From Verrucomicrobiales bacterium (GTDB taxonomy: Bacteria; Verrucomicrobiota; Verrucomicrobiia; Verrucomicrobiales; DEV007): 64,000 bases of DNA. The DNA is taken from NCBI GenBank assembly GCA_029213065.1, contig JARGPH010000001.1:370077-434076 (forward strand), in the 5' to 3' direction. Both the position numbers and the translations under genes were made by a program. Position 1 is the stretch's first letter. Each line of letters opens with the position of its first letter. Under the pieces are notes generated by a model. The model was not told where the DNA came from and ran no database searches. It saw only the letters and a program-made list of their open reading frames with translations. Positions 1 through 7,531 of this stretch are shown here, piece after piece.

Positions 1-9
1 ATTACTCAT
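1..9 (-). CDS. atpD: ATP synthase F1 beta subunit, start only (runs off left edge)
   Basis: Only the first three codons (ATG AGT AAT, Met-Ser-Asn) lie in the window, on the minus strand directly after atpG. An AGGAG Shine-Dalgarno sequence sits at 20-24, ten bases before the ATG. The standard operon order is atpG then atpD, and Met-Ser-Asn is a common AtpD start. This is inferred from position, spacing and ribosome site, because no protein can be read beyond the edge. Confidence 0.7.
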
Positions 10-94
10 CTGATTCTAGCTCCTGCTCGTTGAGGGATTTCGTTATCTTTCGTTAAATTGATTTTATACGTTTTTCAAAAATACAGATACTCTG

Positions 95-991
95 TTACTC
101 GAGGGCACGCATCGCCGTTGTAATTTCGAGAAGCTCGGCAGTAATAGCAGCCTGGCGCTGCTTATTGTAGACGAGTGTAAGATCTTTGATCATATCCTCT
201 GCGTTATCGGTCGCAGCTTTCATTGCCACCATCCTCGCACTGTGTTCAGAAGCACGTGATTCCAAGACCATCTGATACAGCTGGTAGTTCACATACTGAG
301 GAACGATTGATTCGAGAACCCCGTTGGCATTCGGCTCAAAAATGTAGCCGCCATACTCGGGACCGGGGTTTACATCGACCGCTTCAGGATCACGCCCGAC
401 GCCGACAAAACTACTGTCACGACCGAGATCAATCGGACGAATCGGAAGCAGGGTCTCGAGCATAGGCTCCTGAGACATCGTGTTGATGAAATTCGTGAAG
501 CCGATTTTAACACGATCAAAATCCCCGCTGAGAAACTTCTCGATGAGGAACTCGGAAACCTGTTTCGTCTCTGCAAAAGCAACCGGATCAACCACCGTAA
601 AATCGGCGAGCAAATCCCGCTTCGTCCGCGCCAGATACTGACGACCTTTCGAACCGATGGTTACATACGTTGTCTTCCCTTCCTCACGCTCTGAGATGAG
701 ACGGAGCAGGTTCGTATTCAACGCACCGCAAAGACCCTTGTCGGTTGTGACAAGCACGACCAGCTCGCGATCGCCTTCACGCTCCTTGAGAAGAGGATGA
801 TCCTCCTCAGAGGTCTGCTCCTTAAGATTAACGAGAACCTTATTCAGAAGATCGGCATAAGGACGTCCAGACATCGCCTGATCCTGCGCCTTCTTCATCT
901 TAGAAGCCGCCACCAACTGCATTGCCTTGGTGATCTGGGCGGTGTTTTTAACCGACTTAATACGTCGGCGGATGTCGCGAAGGTTTGCCAT
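95..991 (-). CDS. atpG: F1F0 ATP synthase gamma subunit
   Basis: A 298-residue protein, the usual length for the rotating central stalk of F1, which couples c-ring rotation to catalysis in the alpha/beta hexamer. The N-terminal helix carries the family pattern NLRDIRRRIKSVKNTAQITK followed by AMQLVAASKM. The C-terminal helix ends RQAAITAELLEITTAMRALE, the matching half of the coiled-coil shaft. It lies 33 bases after atpA and before the inferred atpD, so it is read as part of the minus-strand atp operon. Family identity is clear from both conserved ends. Confidence 0.97.
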   Translation of the reverse strand: MANLRDIRRRIKSVKNTAQITKAMQLVAASKMKKAQDQAMSGRPYADLLNKVLVNLKEQTSEEDHPLLKEREGDRELVVLVTTDKGLCGALNTNLLRLISEREEGKTTYVTIGSKGRQYLARTKRDLLADFTVVDPVAFAETKQVSEFLIEKFLSGDFDRVKIGFTNFINTMSQEPMLETLLPIRPIDLGRDSSFVGVGRDPEAVDVNPGPEYGGYIFEPNANGVLESIVPQYVNYQLYQMVLESRASEHSARMVAMKAATDNAEDMIKDLTLVYNKQRQAAITAELLEITTAMRALE

Positions 992-1024
992 GACTAATAA
1001 AGGATCAGGTCAATTCAGAAACAA

Positions 1025-2560
1025 TTAAGCCTTGTAGGAGCTCTTAAAATCTTCGATCGCCTGCTTGAGTTCTTCAGTAAGCTCAGGGCTCAGGGCCTTT
1101 TCGTTACGAATCTTATCAAGGAGGGAATCTTTACGTGTTGTGAGGAACTCTTCGAGTTTGTCCTGACAATCCTGAATTTTATTCACAGGGACGCTGTCGA
1201 AGTGACCGTTCTGCATCGCCCAGAGGAGACATACCTGAACCTCAACCGCGATAGGTGAATACTGAGTCTGCTTGAACAGCTCAACAATACGCTCACCACG
1301 CTGAATCTGCGCCTTGGTCTTGTCATCCAGATCGGAACCGAACTGAGCGAATGCCTGAAGTTCGCGGAACTGAGCCAAATCGAGCTTCGTGGTTCCAGCC
1401 ACCTTCTTAATCGCCTTGGTCTGCGCTGCAGATCCCACACGGGAAACAGAGAGACCAACCGAAATCGCGGGGCGAATCCCCTGATAGAAGAGGTCAGTCT
1501 CAAGGTAAATCTGACCATCCGTAATCGAAATCACGTTTGTCGGAATGTAGGCGGACACGTCACCGGCCTGAGTTTCAATGATCGGAAGCGCCGTGAGCGA
1601 TCCTCCGCCATTTGCCTCGCTGAGACGCGCGGAACGCTCGAGGAGACGGCTGTGAAGATAGAAAACATCACCGGGATAAGCTTCACGACCGGATGGACGA
1701 CGAAGAATCAGGGAAACCTGACGGTAGGCGACAGCGTGCTTGGAAAGGTCATCAAAAACGATGAGGGCGTCCATGCCGTTATCCATGAAATACTCTCCCA
1801 TCGCAGCACCTGCATAAGGAGCAAGATACTGGTTGGTTGCGGAATCAGACGCAGAAGCGTTGACGACGATCGTGTATTCCATCGCGCCTGAAGCCTCGAG
1901 GGTCGCAATCGTTCTGGCCACGTTTGCCTGCTTCTGACCGACAGCCACGTAAATACAATAGAGTGGCTTGTGATCCTTCAACTTCCCTTCTTCAGCCGCT
2001 TTATTCTGCTGAGCCTGGGAAATAATAGTATCAACGGCAACGGTAGTCTTACCGGTGGAGCGGTCACCAATGATCAACTCACGCTGACCACGACCAACTG
2101 GAATCATCGCATCGATCGCCATGATACCGGTCTGAACGGGAACACTCACCGACTGGCGGGGAATAATACCGGGAGCAATCTTCTCAACCGGATATCGCTC
2201 CGTTGCGTCGATCTCACCTTTTCCGTCAATTGCCTGACCGAGTGTGTTAACAACGCGACCGAGAAGACCCTTACCAACAGGAACAGACAAAAGCTGACCG
2301 GTTGACTTCACTTCATCGCCCTCTTTAACGTGGAGTCCGTCACCGAGAAGAACGCATCCGACCTCAGTTTCCTCCAGGTTAAGAGCGAGACCGAACAACC
2401 CGCCGGGAAATTCGATCATCTCGTTCAGCATTACGTCGCTAAGCCCTTCAACTTTGGCGACACCGTCACCAATTTCGCGAACGATACCTACGTTCGATTT
2501 AGACACGGATGTCTTAAGGGCGGCGATTTCAGATTCCAGTTCCTGGAGAATGTTACTCAT
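1025..2560 (-). CDS. atpA: F1F0 ATP synthase alpha subunit
   Basis: A 511-residue non-catalytic nucleotide-binding subunit of F1. The P-loop GDRSTGKTT is at about residues 165-173. The N-terminal region (about 25-90) is the beta-barrel crown, the central nucleotide-binding domain carries [16 protein letters not shown], and the helical C-terminal domain begins after [17 protein letters not shown]. Length and motifs are typical. It sits between atpH (31 bases upstream in transcription) and atpG. Nothing unusual was seen. Confidence 0.98.
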   Translation of the reverse strand: MSNILQELESEIAALKTSVSKSNVGIVREIGDGVAKVEGLSDVMLNEMIEFPGGLFGLALNLEETEVGCVLLGDGLHVKEGDEVKSTGQLLSVPVGKGLLGRVVNTLGQAIDGKGEIDATERYPVEKIAPGIIPRQSVSVPVQTGIMAIDAMIPVGRGQRELIIGDRSTGKTTVAVDTIISQAQQNKAAEEGKLKDHKPLYCIYVAVGQKQANVARTIATLEASGAMEYTIVVNASASDSATNQYLAPYAGAAMGEYFMDNGMDALIVFDDLSKHAVAYRQVSLILRRPSGREAYPGDVFYLHSRLLERSARLSEANGGGSLTALPIIETQAGDVSAYIPTNVISITDGQIYLETDLFYQGIRPAISVGLSVSRVGSAAQTKAIKKVAGTTKLDLAQFRELQAFAQFGSDLDDKTKAQIQRGERIVELFKQTQYSPIAVEVQVCLLWAMQNGHFDSVPVNKIQDCQDKLEEFLTTRKDSLLDKIRNEKALSPELTEELKQAIEDFKSSYKA

Positions 2561-2591
2561 GACGTTTCGTCAGTTACAGTGGGTTTCTCAA

Positions 2592-2984
2592 TTAAAATTT
2601 CTCAGCAAGTCGCTCAAGGCGGTTCTTAACACTTCCATCCCATACGTCACTTCCCACGCGGATTTTCATCCCGCCGAGAAGCTCCGGATTCAAAGCGAAT
2701 TCAGCCTCAACCTGATCGCCATATTTTTTCTTCAAATCTGCTACTACGCTTTCCTTTACAGAAGGCTCAAGCTCAACAGCGCTTTCAACCAGCGCCTTGT
2801 ATCGTTCCGTCTCGAGACGAACGAGACGCCAGAAAGCTTTGAGCAAAGCAAGATATCCACGCGGCTTCTTTTCAGCGATCTTGCGCACCACAGTGGCGAC
2901 CACAGAAGTATCAAGCTTTCCGTCAACAAGCGAAGCTTCAAACAGCTTCTTGGCAGTCCTTGCTACTTCTTTTCCTGATCTCAT
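2592..2984 (-). CDS. atpH: F1F0 ATP synthase delta subunit, short form
   Basis: A 130-residue protein in the atpH position between atpF and atpA. The delta subunit is the peripheral-stalk cap joining F1 to the b subunits. The C-terminal part is typical (LLGGMKIRVGSDVWDGSVKN, then a Leu-Glu-Arg-Leu tail). The family is usually about 175-185 residues; here the N-terminal helical domain that binds alpha is reduced to roughly 60-70 residues. The ATG at 2984 follows atpF by 33 bases, so there is no room for a longer reading within the operon. I take it as a compact delta rather than a broken gene because no stop or frameshift is seen. Confidence 0.9.
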   Translation of the reverse strand: MRSGKEVARTAKKLFEASLVDGKLDTSVVATVVRKIAEKKPRGYLALLKAFWRLVRLETERYKALVESAVELEPSVKESVVADLKKKYGDQVEAEFALNPELLGGMKIRVGSDVWDGSVKNRLERLAEKF

Positions 2985-3017
2985 AGTAATTACGCTGTGT
3001 CGCAGTTCGAATCAGAA

Positions 3018-3518
3018 TTACAATGCCACCTGTCCGGCAGTCTCTTCGTTGATGCGCTTCTGATCACCATCATCCAGCACCTTACCGGTTACCTTGGATG
3101 TTGCATCGATAACAAGACGACCAAAGTCTCTTTTCAGCTCATTCATAGAGCTTTCGTGCTCAAGACGGGAAGCTTCACGGGCCTTCTCGATAATCTGCTG
3201 TGCCTCATTGACAGCCTCCTGAGTCTTCTGACCGCGAACCGCTTCAGCACTTTCACGAGCCTCGGTGATCAGTCGCTCAGCGTCACGGTTGGCATCGTCG
3301 AGCATTCCCTGAATCCGCTCCTCAGCGCGAGCCACTTCAGCGTCGATCTTTTTGATATTCGCCTCACCCTCTTCGATCCGTGAACGGCGTGCATTCAGCA
3401 TCGCAAGAACAGGCCCGAAAGCATATTTGGAAAGCACAAAGTATACGATCAGAACAATGATCACCTGCGCAATAAACTTAGGCCAAGCAAACCCGAATTG
3501 TTCAATAATACCTTCCAT
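3018..3518 (-). CDS. atpF: F1F0 ATP synthase b subunit
   Basis: A 166-residue peripheral-stalk subunit. One membrane helix lies at about residues 12-32 (FIAQVIIVLIVYFVLSKYAF). It is followed by a long charged coiled coil rich in Glu, Arg and Ala (about 40-150) that dimerises and reaches up to delta. The length fits AtpF (about 156-175). Only one b gene is present, so a homodimeric stator is expected. It follows atpE after a 110-base gap that holds a GC-rich hairpin. Confidence 0.96.
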   Translation of the reverse strand: MEGIIEQFGFAWPKFIAQVIIVLIVYFVLSKYAFGPVLAMLNARRSRIEEGEANIKKIDAEVARAEERIQGMLDDANRDAERLITEARESAEAVRGQKTQEAVNEAQQIIEKAREASRLEHESSMNELKRDFGRLVIDATSKVTGKVLDDGDQKRINEETAGQVAL

Positions 3519-3587
3519 GAGAGAAAACCGTTAGTTGAGAAAAATTTGTGCGTTCAGCAAAAAAGTAAAAAAAGGAGAGACAGCCCG

Positions 3588-3606
3588 CAGCGGCGAACCG
3601 CCGCAG
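3588..3606 (-). other. GC-rich hairpin between atpE and atpF
   Basis: GCGGCG at 3590-3595 pairs with CGCCGC at 3599-3604 across a three-base loop, in the 110-base gap between atpE and atpF. On the transcribed minus strand a T-rich run follows after about 17 bases, too far for a classical terminator. It could lower expression of the downstream genes relative to the c subunit or stabilise the atpE message. This role is inference from position only. Confidence 0.35.
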
Positions 3607-3628
3607 ACCGCCAAAACCTGATTCAAGG

Positions 3629-3889
3629 CTAGCCTTGAAGAGCCATGATAAGCGCGTAAATCGCGATCGCCTCGGCGAGCGCCATTCCGATAATGGCGAT
3701 TGTAAGGATGTTACCGAAAGCAGATGGGTTACGTCCCACTGCCTGCGCTGCAGCCATACCAATCAAACCAATTGCAATACCGGAACCTGCACCTGCAACC
3801 GCAAGAGCAAAGTTACCGTTGAATCCTGCAGCAGCAGCTTCAGCAGCTGGAGCTGCAGCAGCAGCGAGTGTTGTAATAGTATCAATCAT
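3629..3889 (-). CDS. atpE: F0 c-ring subunit
   Basis: An 86-residue hydrophobic hairpin with two membrane helices, about 27-50 and 57-84, joined by a polar loop containing GRNP. An Ala-rich N-terminal stretch of about 20 residues precedes them. The ion-binding carboxylate is Glu73 in the second helix (MALAEAIAIYAL). The residue after Glu is Ala, and no Gln is found at the helix-1 position used by sodium-type rings, so a proton-driven ring is expected (established family knowledge applied to this sequence). It lies between atpB and atpF. Confidence 0.96.
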   Translation of the reverse strand: MIDTITTLAAAAAPAAEAAAAGFNGNFALAVAGAGSGIAIGLIGMAAAQAVGRNPSAFGNILTIAIIGMALAEAIAIYALIMALQG

Positions 3890-3972
3890 GATAGTTTGTT
3901 TTTACTTTTTCTTCGTCACCGCCCACTCTTTTATGCGTATGGTCACCGTGACAAAAGGATTTAAATTCTTAT

Positions 3973-4851
3973 TTAATGCTCCCCCTCCTCTTCATGGGAC
4001 GTTGAAAGCTTGATATACACCCCGCAAAGAAGGGTGAAAACGGTGGCCTGGAGCGCTCCGACGAGAATCTCCATAAAATAGAACGGGATCGGAAGAGCAA
4101 CCGAAGTTAAGAACCCGAGAATCCCTTTTGCCCCGAGGACCTGCTCACCGAGGCCACCCATGACGACGAGAAGGGTCTCACCGGCGAAAATATTACCGAG
4201 CAATCGCAAGGCCAGCGAAGCAGGGCGGAAGAAGATCGAAATCACCTCAATAATACCGACAAAGAAAAAGATCGGCATGAGAGCATACTTCATCATTCCC
4301 TGAAGACCGCCCTTGGGGCCGAAAATGTGAACCAGCGAACCCCAGACACCCAGCTCTGAAACTGAGAGATACACCCAGACGACCATGAACACGACTGCAA
4401 GCGCCAGAGTCATATTCAAATCAGCAGTCGCAGGTCGAAGCAACGGGGCATGAACACTGTCGAGACTCAAAAATCCGCCATTCCCTTCACCCCAGCCAAC
4501 CGTCCCGACACCGGGAAGAAGACCGAACCAGTTAGCCGAGAGGATAAAGATAAAAATTGTCGCAAGAAGTGGAAAAGCTTTCGGGGCGACGTGCTTACCG
4601 ACAATACCCTCAACCTGACCGTAAAGGAACTCGATGAGAAACTCGACGAAGTTCTGCTTTCCGCCCGGAATCAGCTCCATCTTCTTTGTCGCCATGCGAG
4701 TAAAAAGAAGAACACCAACCGTCACGATAATCGCGACAAGAATCGAGTTCGTGAACCATCCAAGATGCGGGATCTCGGGCGCATTAATCCCACCGGCTGC
4801 GAGAACCGGAGAGAAAGCAAAGTCAAATAATGTAGATGTGGGGATTTCCAT
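3973..4851 (-). CDS. atpB: F0 a subunit, proton channel
   Basis: About 292 residues with five to six membrane helices. The essential stator arginine lies in ASLALRLLGNIFAG, and the C-terminal helix is rich in aromatic and hydrophobic residues (PFYFMEILVGALQATVFTLL). It forms the ion half-channels against the c ring. I chose the ATG at 4851 (protein MEIPTSTLFD...). The frame is open upstream to a TTG at 4929, but that extension is polar and unlike the family. No atpI gene precedes it. It is the first gene of the minus-strand atp operon. Confidence 0.93.
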   Translation of the reverse strand: MEIPTSTLFDFAFSPVLAAGGINAPEIPHLGWFTNSILVAIIVTVGVLLFTRMATKKMELIPGGKQNFVEFLIEFLYGQVEGIVGKHVAPKAFPLLATIFIFILSANWFGLLPGVGTVGWGEGNGGFLSLDSVHAPLLRPATADLNMTLALAVVFMVVWVYLSVSELGVWGSLVHIFGPKGGLQGMMKYALMPIFFFVGIIEVISIFFRPASLALRLLGNIFAGETLLVVMGGLGEQVLGAKGILGFLTSVALPIPFYFMEILVGALQATVFTLLCGVYIKLSTSHEEEGEH

Positions 4852-4952
4852 ATCACGGATCAAAGGCAGCCCGCTTTTTTGTTGATCCGGAGACCAGCGA
4901 GCCCTTCCGTCAGAGCGCACCGTAATCAAAGCAAATGGAGTCGCAAGAGTAA

Positions 4953-4972
4953 TTTGTGAAAAATTTCACAAA
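4953..4972. promoter_or_regulatory. CRP/FNR-type palindrome upstream of atp operon
   Basis: A perfect 9-base inverted repeat, TTTGTGAAA at 4953-4961 and TTTCACAAA at 4964-4972, separated by two bases. It contains TGTGA-N6-TCACA, the consensus of the CRP family. It lies about 100 bases before the atpB start. No CRP-family gene is in the window, so the binding protein is unknown. The match is seen directly; a regulatory role is inferred. Confidence 0.55.
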
Positions 4973-5011
4973 GTCTGTATCTAGTTTGTCACAAAGGGAT
5001 AATACGGGGCT

Positions 5012-5039
5012 AAAAAACGGGTTTTCGGGCTGAATCCCG
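5012..5039 (-). terminator. Possible terminator after the AsmA-like gene
   Basis: On the minus strand, directly after the stop of the AsmA-like gene, CGGG and CCCG blocks (two alternative short pairings) are followed by six T residues at 5017-5012. The stems are only four base pairs, so this is a weak candidate. Confidence 0.3.
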
Positions 5040-5041
5040 GC

Positions 5042-6496
5042 TCATTGACCATTCAAGAGCGGCCCGAACATATCGAGGAGCTTTTTGCCCTGTTTGATCA
5101 GCTCATCGGAATCCTCTCCCGAACCGAGAATCTTCTTCGCTCCTTCGACCACACCGGGAGGAAGACCACCGAGAACTGCCTCGCCCGCCGCATTGATCAA
5201 TCGCCCGCTCAAATCCTCGGTCGGCTCCTGAATCGTCCCGCCCAGCGTAAGCGGCGTCCAGAGAAACCCGTCACGGTCCTCCGTGAAGACCAGTTGCTCA
5301 GCACCGGGAATCCAACGCATCGTTCCCGGGGTCACTCCGACCTGCAGCGCGCCCTGAATGAGATTGCCTCGAATATCCACGGCACCCTCGACACGAGTCA
5401 GCCCGTCAGCCTGCAAGACAATATTTCTGACTTCAATCACCTCATTCGTCCGCTTCACATCAGCCGTGGCCTGACTCAGGACAAGACGGTTGAATTGCTT
5501 CGTCTGCGTGTAGTCCGCCACCTTTTTCAGTGCCGGAACCGACTCGACGATGCCATCCGAGACATTCAAAGTCCCCTCGTAGACCAGATTACCGGGAACA
5601 CCGGTGATCTTAACGGGACCACTGATCGTTCCGGAGAGCCTGTCCCTCCACTCACCTTTAACCAACTCGTCGATATCAATCCCCGAGATATCGAGATCGA
5701 AGTCAAAAAGACCACCTTTCTCGAAACTGATTTCCCCCGCCCCGCTGACGTGTCCGTTTTTGTAGATTCCAATCTCGCAGTTATCGACGAAAACTTCTTT
5801 TTCCTTCCAGCGAAGCTTCAGGTCCTTCATCGACATTTCAGGCTGATCCTTCAGGGTCATCTTACCGCCGCTCCCGGCAACCTCCCAAAGCCCCGTTGTA
5901 AAATCGGGCTCAATGGTCGTTTTCATGCCGCGAATCGAGAACACCTCGGCGTTCTCACTGTTCTTCACGAGCACCGTTCCCGACGAAATCCCGATCTCAT
6001 CAACCTCAACCCGCTCGGGCATGTATTTCTTCAGCGCATCCGGCACTGCTGGCCCGCCCCCCGGATCCTCCAACACCGCCACGTCCGGTTGCTCCAACCG
6101 CTCTTTTGAAAATTCGACCTCAAGGCGATTCATCGTCAAACCGGGAATTCGGATCGCTTTGTCGGCGATTCCGGCGGTTGAGGCCCGGAGGCCATCAATG
6201 TGAAGCTTCGCAAATCCGGCATCTTCATAACCTGTCGCGGTAAACTCATTGGAATAAACTTCTTTCCCCTGCCACCGGAGCTCCGCGATTTCGACCTTTG
6301 AATGCAGCGCCTGCCCTGCCTTCCGCGTCAGCCATTCCTGAAAACCCTCACCGTGCAGCCACGAAGTAATCGCCGACTTCGCAACAAGGAGACCGATCAC
6401 AAGCGCAACAATAAGGACACCCCCGAGCGTGAGAACGACAATAAGAGGATTGATCTTCGACTTCGGTTTCTTTCCTGTTCGCTTTCGGGACGCCAT
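5042..6496 (-). CDS. AsmA-like single-pass membrane protein
   Basis: About 484 residues from the ATG at 6496 (MASRKRTGKK...). The same frame is open 44 codons further upstream, but that stretch is unlike a protein start. A basic N-terminus leads into one membrane helix at about residues 17-42 (PLIVVLTLGGVLIVALVIGL). The rest is predicted extracytoplasmic, with repeated beta-strand segments such as MKDLKLRWKEKEVFVDN and SGTISGPVKITGVPGNLVYE, and phrases like GGTIQEPTEDLSGRL near the C-terminus, typical of AsmA/TamB-type proteins. Those proteins are linked to outer-membrane assembly or lipid transport. It follows the SseB-like gene by 128 bases. The exact function is unknown. Confidence 0.7.
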   Translation of the reverse strand: MASRKRTGKKPKSKINPLIVVLTLGGVLIVALVIGLLVAKSAITSWLHGEGFQEWLTRKAGQALHSKVEIAELRWQGKEVYSNEFTATGYEDAGFAKLHIDGLRASTAGIADKAIRIPGLTMNRLEVEFSKERLEQPDVAVLEDPGGGPAVPDALKKYMPERVEVDEIGISSGTVLVKNSENAEVFSIRGMKTTIEPDFTTGLWEVAGSGGKMTLKDQPEMSMKDLKLRWKEKEVFVDNCEIGIYKNGHVSGAGEISFEKGGLFDFDLDISGIDIDELVKGEWRDRLSGTISGPVKITGVPGNLVYEGTLNVSDGIVESVPALKKVADYTQTKQFNRLVLSQATADVKRTNEVIEVRNIVLQADGLTRVEGAVDIRGNLIQGALQVGVTPGTMRWIPGAEQLVFTEDRDGFLWTPLTLGGTIQEPTEDLSGRLINAAGEAVLGGLPPGVVEGAKKILGSGEDSDELIKQGKKLLDMFGPLLNGQ

Positions 6497-6624
6497 GCGT
6501 GAAATCTCCCGCAAAGCACGCCATCGGGCAATGCTTTTTATAGAGCCGGAAAACACCTCCGGTCCGGAAGCGTTCCGGCGCCGACATAAGCGCAACTCCA
6601 GAGCGCGGGCAATCCCCTTCTCTT

Positions 6625-7365
6625 TCAATGCTTCGCCACCAACGAGCAGATCGGCATCGCAAAGGCCCTCGCCCGTGAGTACCCCACCGGATTGAAGACG
6701 ATCCCGTCAGTCGAGTAACCCGCCAATTCCGCAAACAGGTCGCGCCCCTTCCGCGTCAAAACGTAAGGAACCTGCGCTTCTTTCTGAATATTCGGAAGCA
6801 TTTGATCGAGCCAAACCTGAAAGCAATCCTCCGCCGTGAAAATCGGAATCAACTTTCGCCCCTGATCATCGGGCGCCATGATGAGTTGCATCGCCCCGTC
6901 CCCTCCGGATCGAAACAGCATTTGATACTGATCATAATTTTTCAAGATCCCGAAAAGCCTGTCCGCCTTCGCAGGATCGTGGAGTGCTTTTTCGAGCGCG
7001 ATCGAAGCGGCCATCTTTTTCATATCGGCCAATTGATGGCTCCGGTAGTGAAACACGTCGGCTGAATCCGGGTTGATAGTGAGGAAGTCCAGATCAGCTG
7101 CCAGCTGAGGCACCACATTGCAGCCGGAAAACGGACCGACCGTCAACGCCCCGCCTTCCCAATTTCTCTCCCAGATTTCGAAGTGCCCGCTGTCTTCAAA
7201 AAGGTGGAATGCCTTTTCTTTCTCGTTCCCGAAGTAGGCATCCATCGGAGCGTGGCCCGGACGCCCCGGAATCACAAAATCATCGTATTCGAGAACGCAC
7301 CGCATCAAACCGGTTCCGTTGATCTCTCCATTGTTAAATTGACGATAAGCTTCTGACGGTTTCAT
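6625..7365 (-). CDS. SseB-like domain protein
   Basis: About 246 residues from the ATG at 7365 (MKPSEAYRQF...). The C-terminal half (about 145-235) has the layout of the SseB N-terminal domain: IPIFTAEDCFQVWLDQM, then KGRDLFAELAG and DGIVFNPVG. The N-terminal half (GTGLMRCVLEYDDF...) is not recognised. No signal peptide or membrane helix is seen. SseB-type proteins have loosely defined roles, so no function is given. It is upstream of the AsmA-like gene and divergent from the ABC transporter at 7532. Confidence 0.55.
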   Translation of the reverse strand: MKPSEAYRQFNNGEINGTGLMRCVLEYDDFVIPGRPGHAPMDAYFGNEKEKAFHLFEDSGHFEIWERNWEGGALTVGPFSGCNVVPQLAADLDFLTINPDSADVFHYRSHQLADMKKMAASIALEKALHDPAKADRLFGILKNYDQYQMLFRSGGDGAMQLIMAPDDQGRKLIPIFTAEDCFQVWLDQMLPNIQKEAQVPYVLTRKGRDLFAELAGYSTDGIVFNPVGYSRARAFAMPICSLVAKH

Positions 7366-7531
7366 ACCAGCCCGACCCTGCACCAGCGACGCCGGCAATT
7401 CCAATTTACAATTCCAGTCAAATCGAACAGAGACAGTCGGAAGCGGCACCTCCCTTCAATCCCCTGACAACCTGCGATGACGGCCCCCTTTAGAGTTGCA
7501 AGCGTCATGATGAACTCTTAGAACTATCAGC

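Noticed and set aside
3629..3889. Sodium-type c ring
   Set aside because: The residue after Glu73 is Ala and no Gln is found at the helix-1 ligand position, so the sodium-binding pattern is absent.
4852..4929. N-terminal extension of atpB from a TTG codon
   Set aside because: The extra 26 residues are polar and charged, unlike AtpB ends, and the ATG at 4851 gives the usual start; kept only as an alternative.
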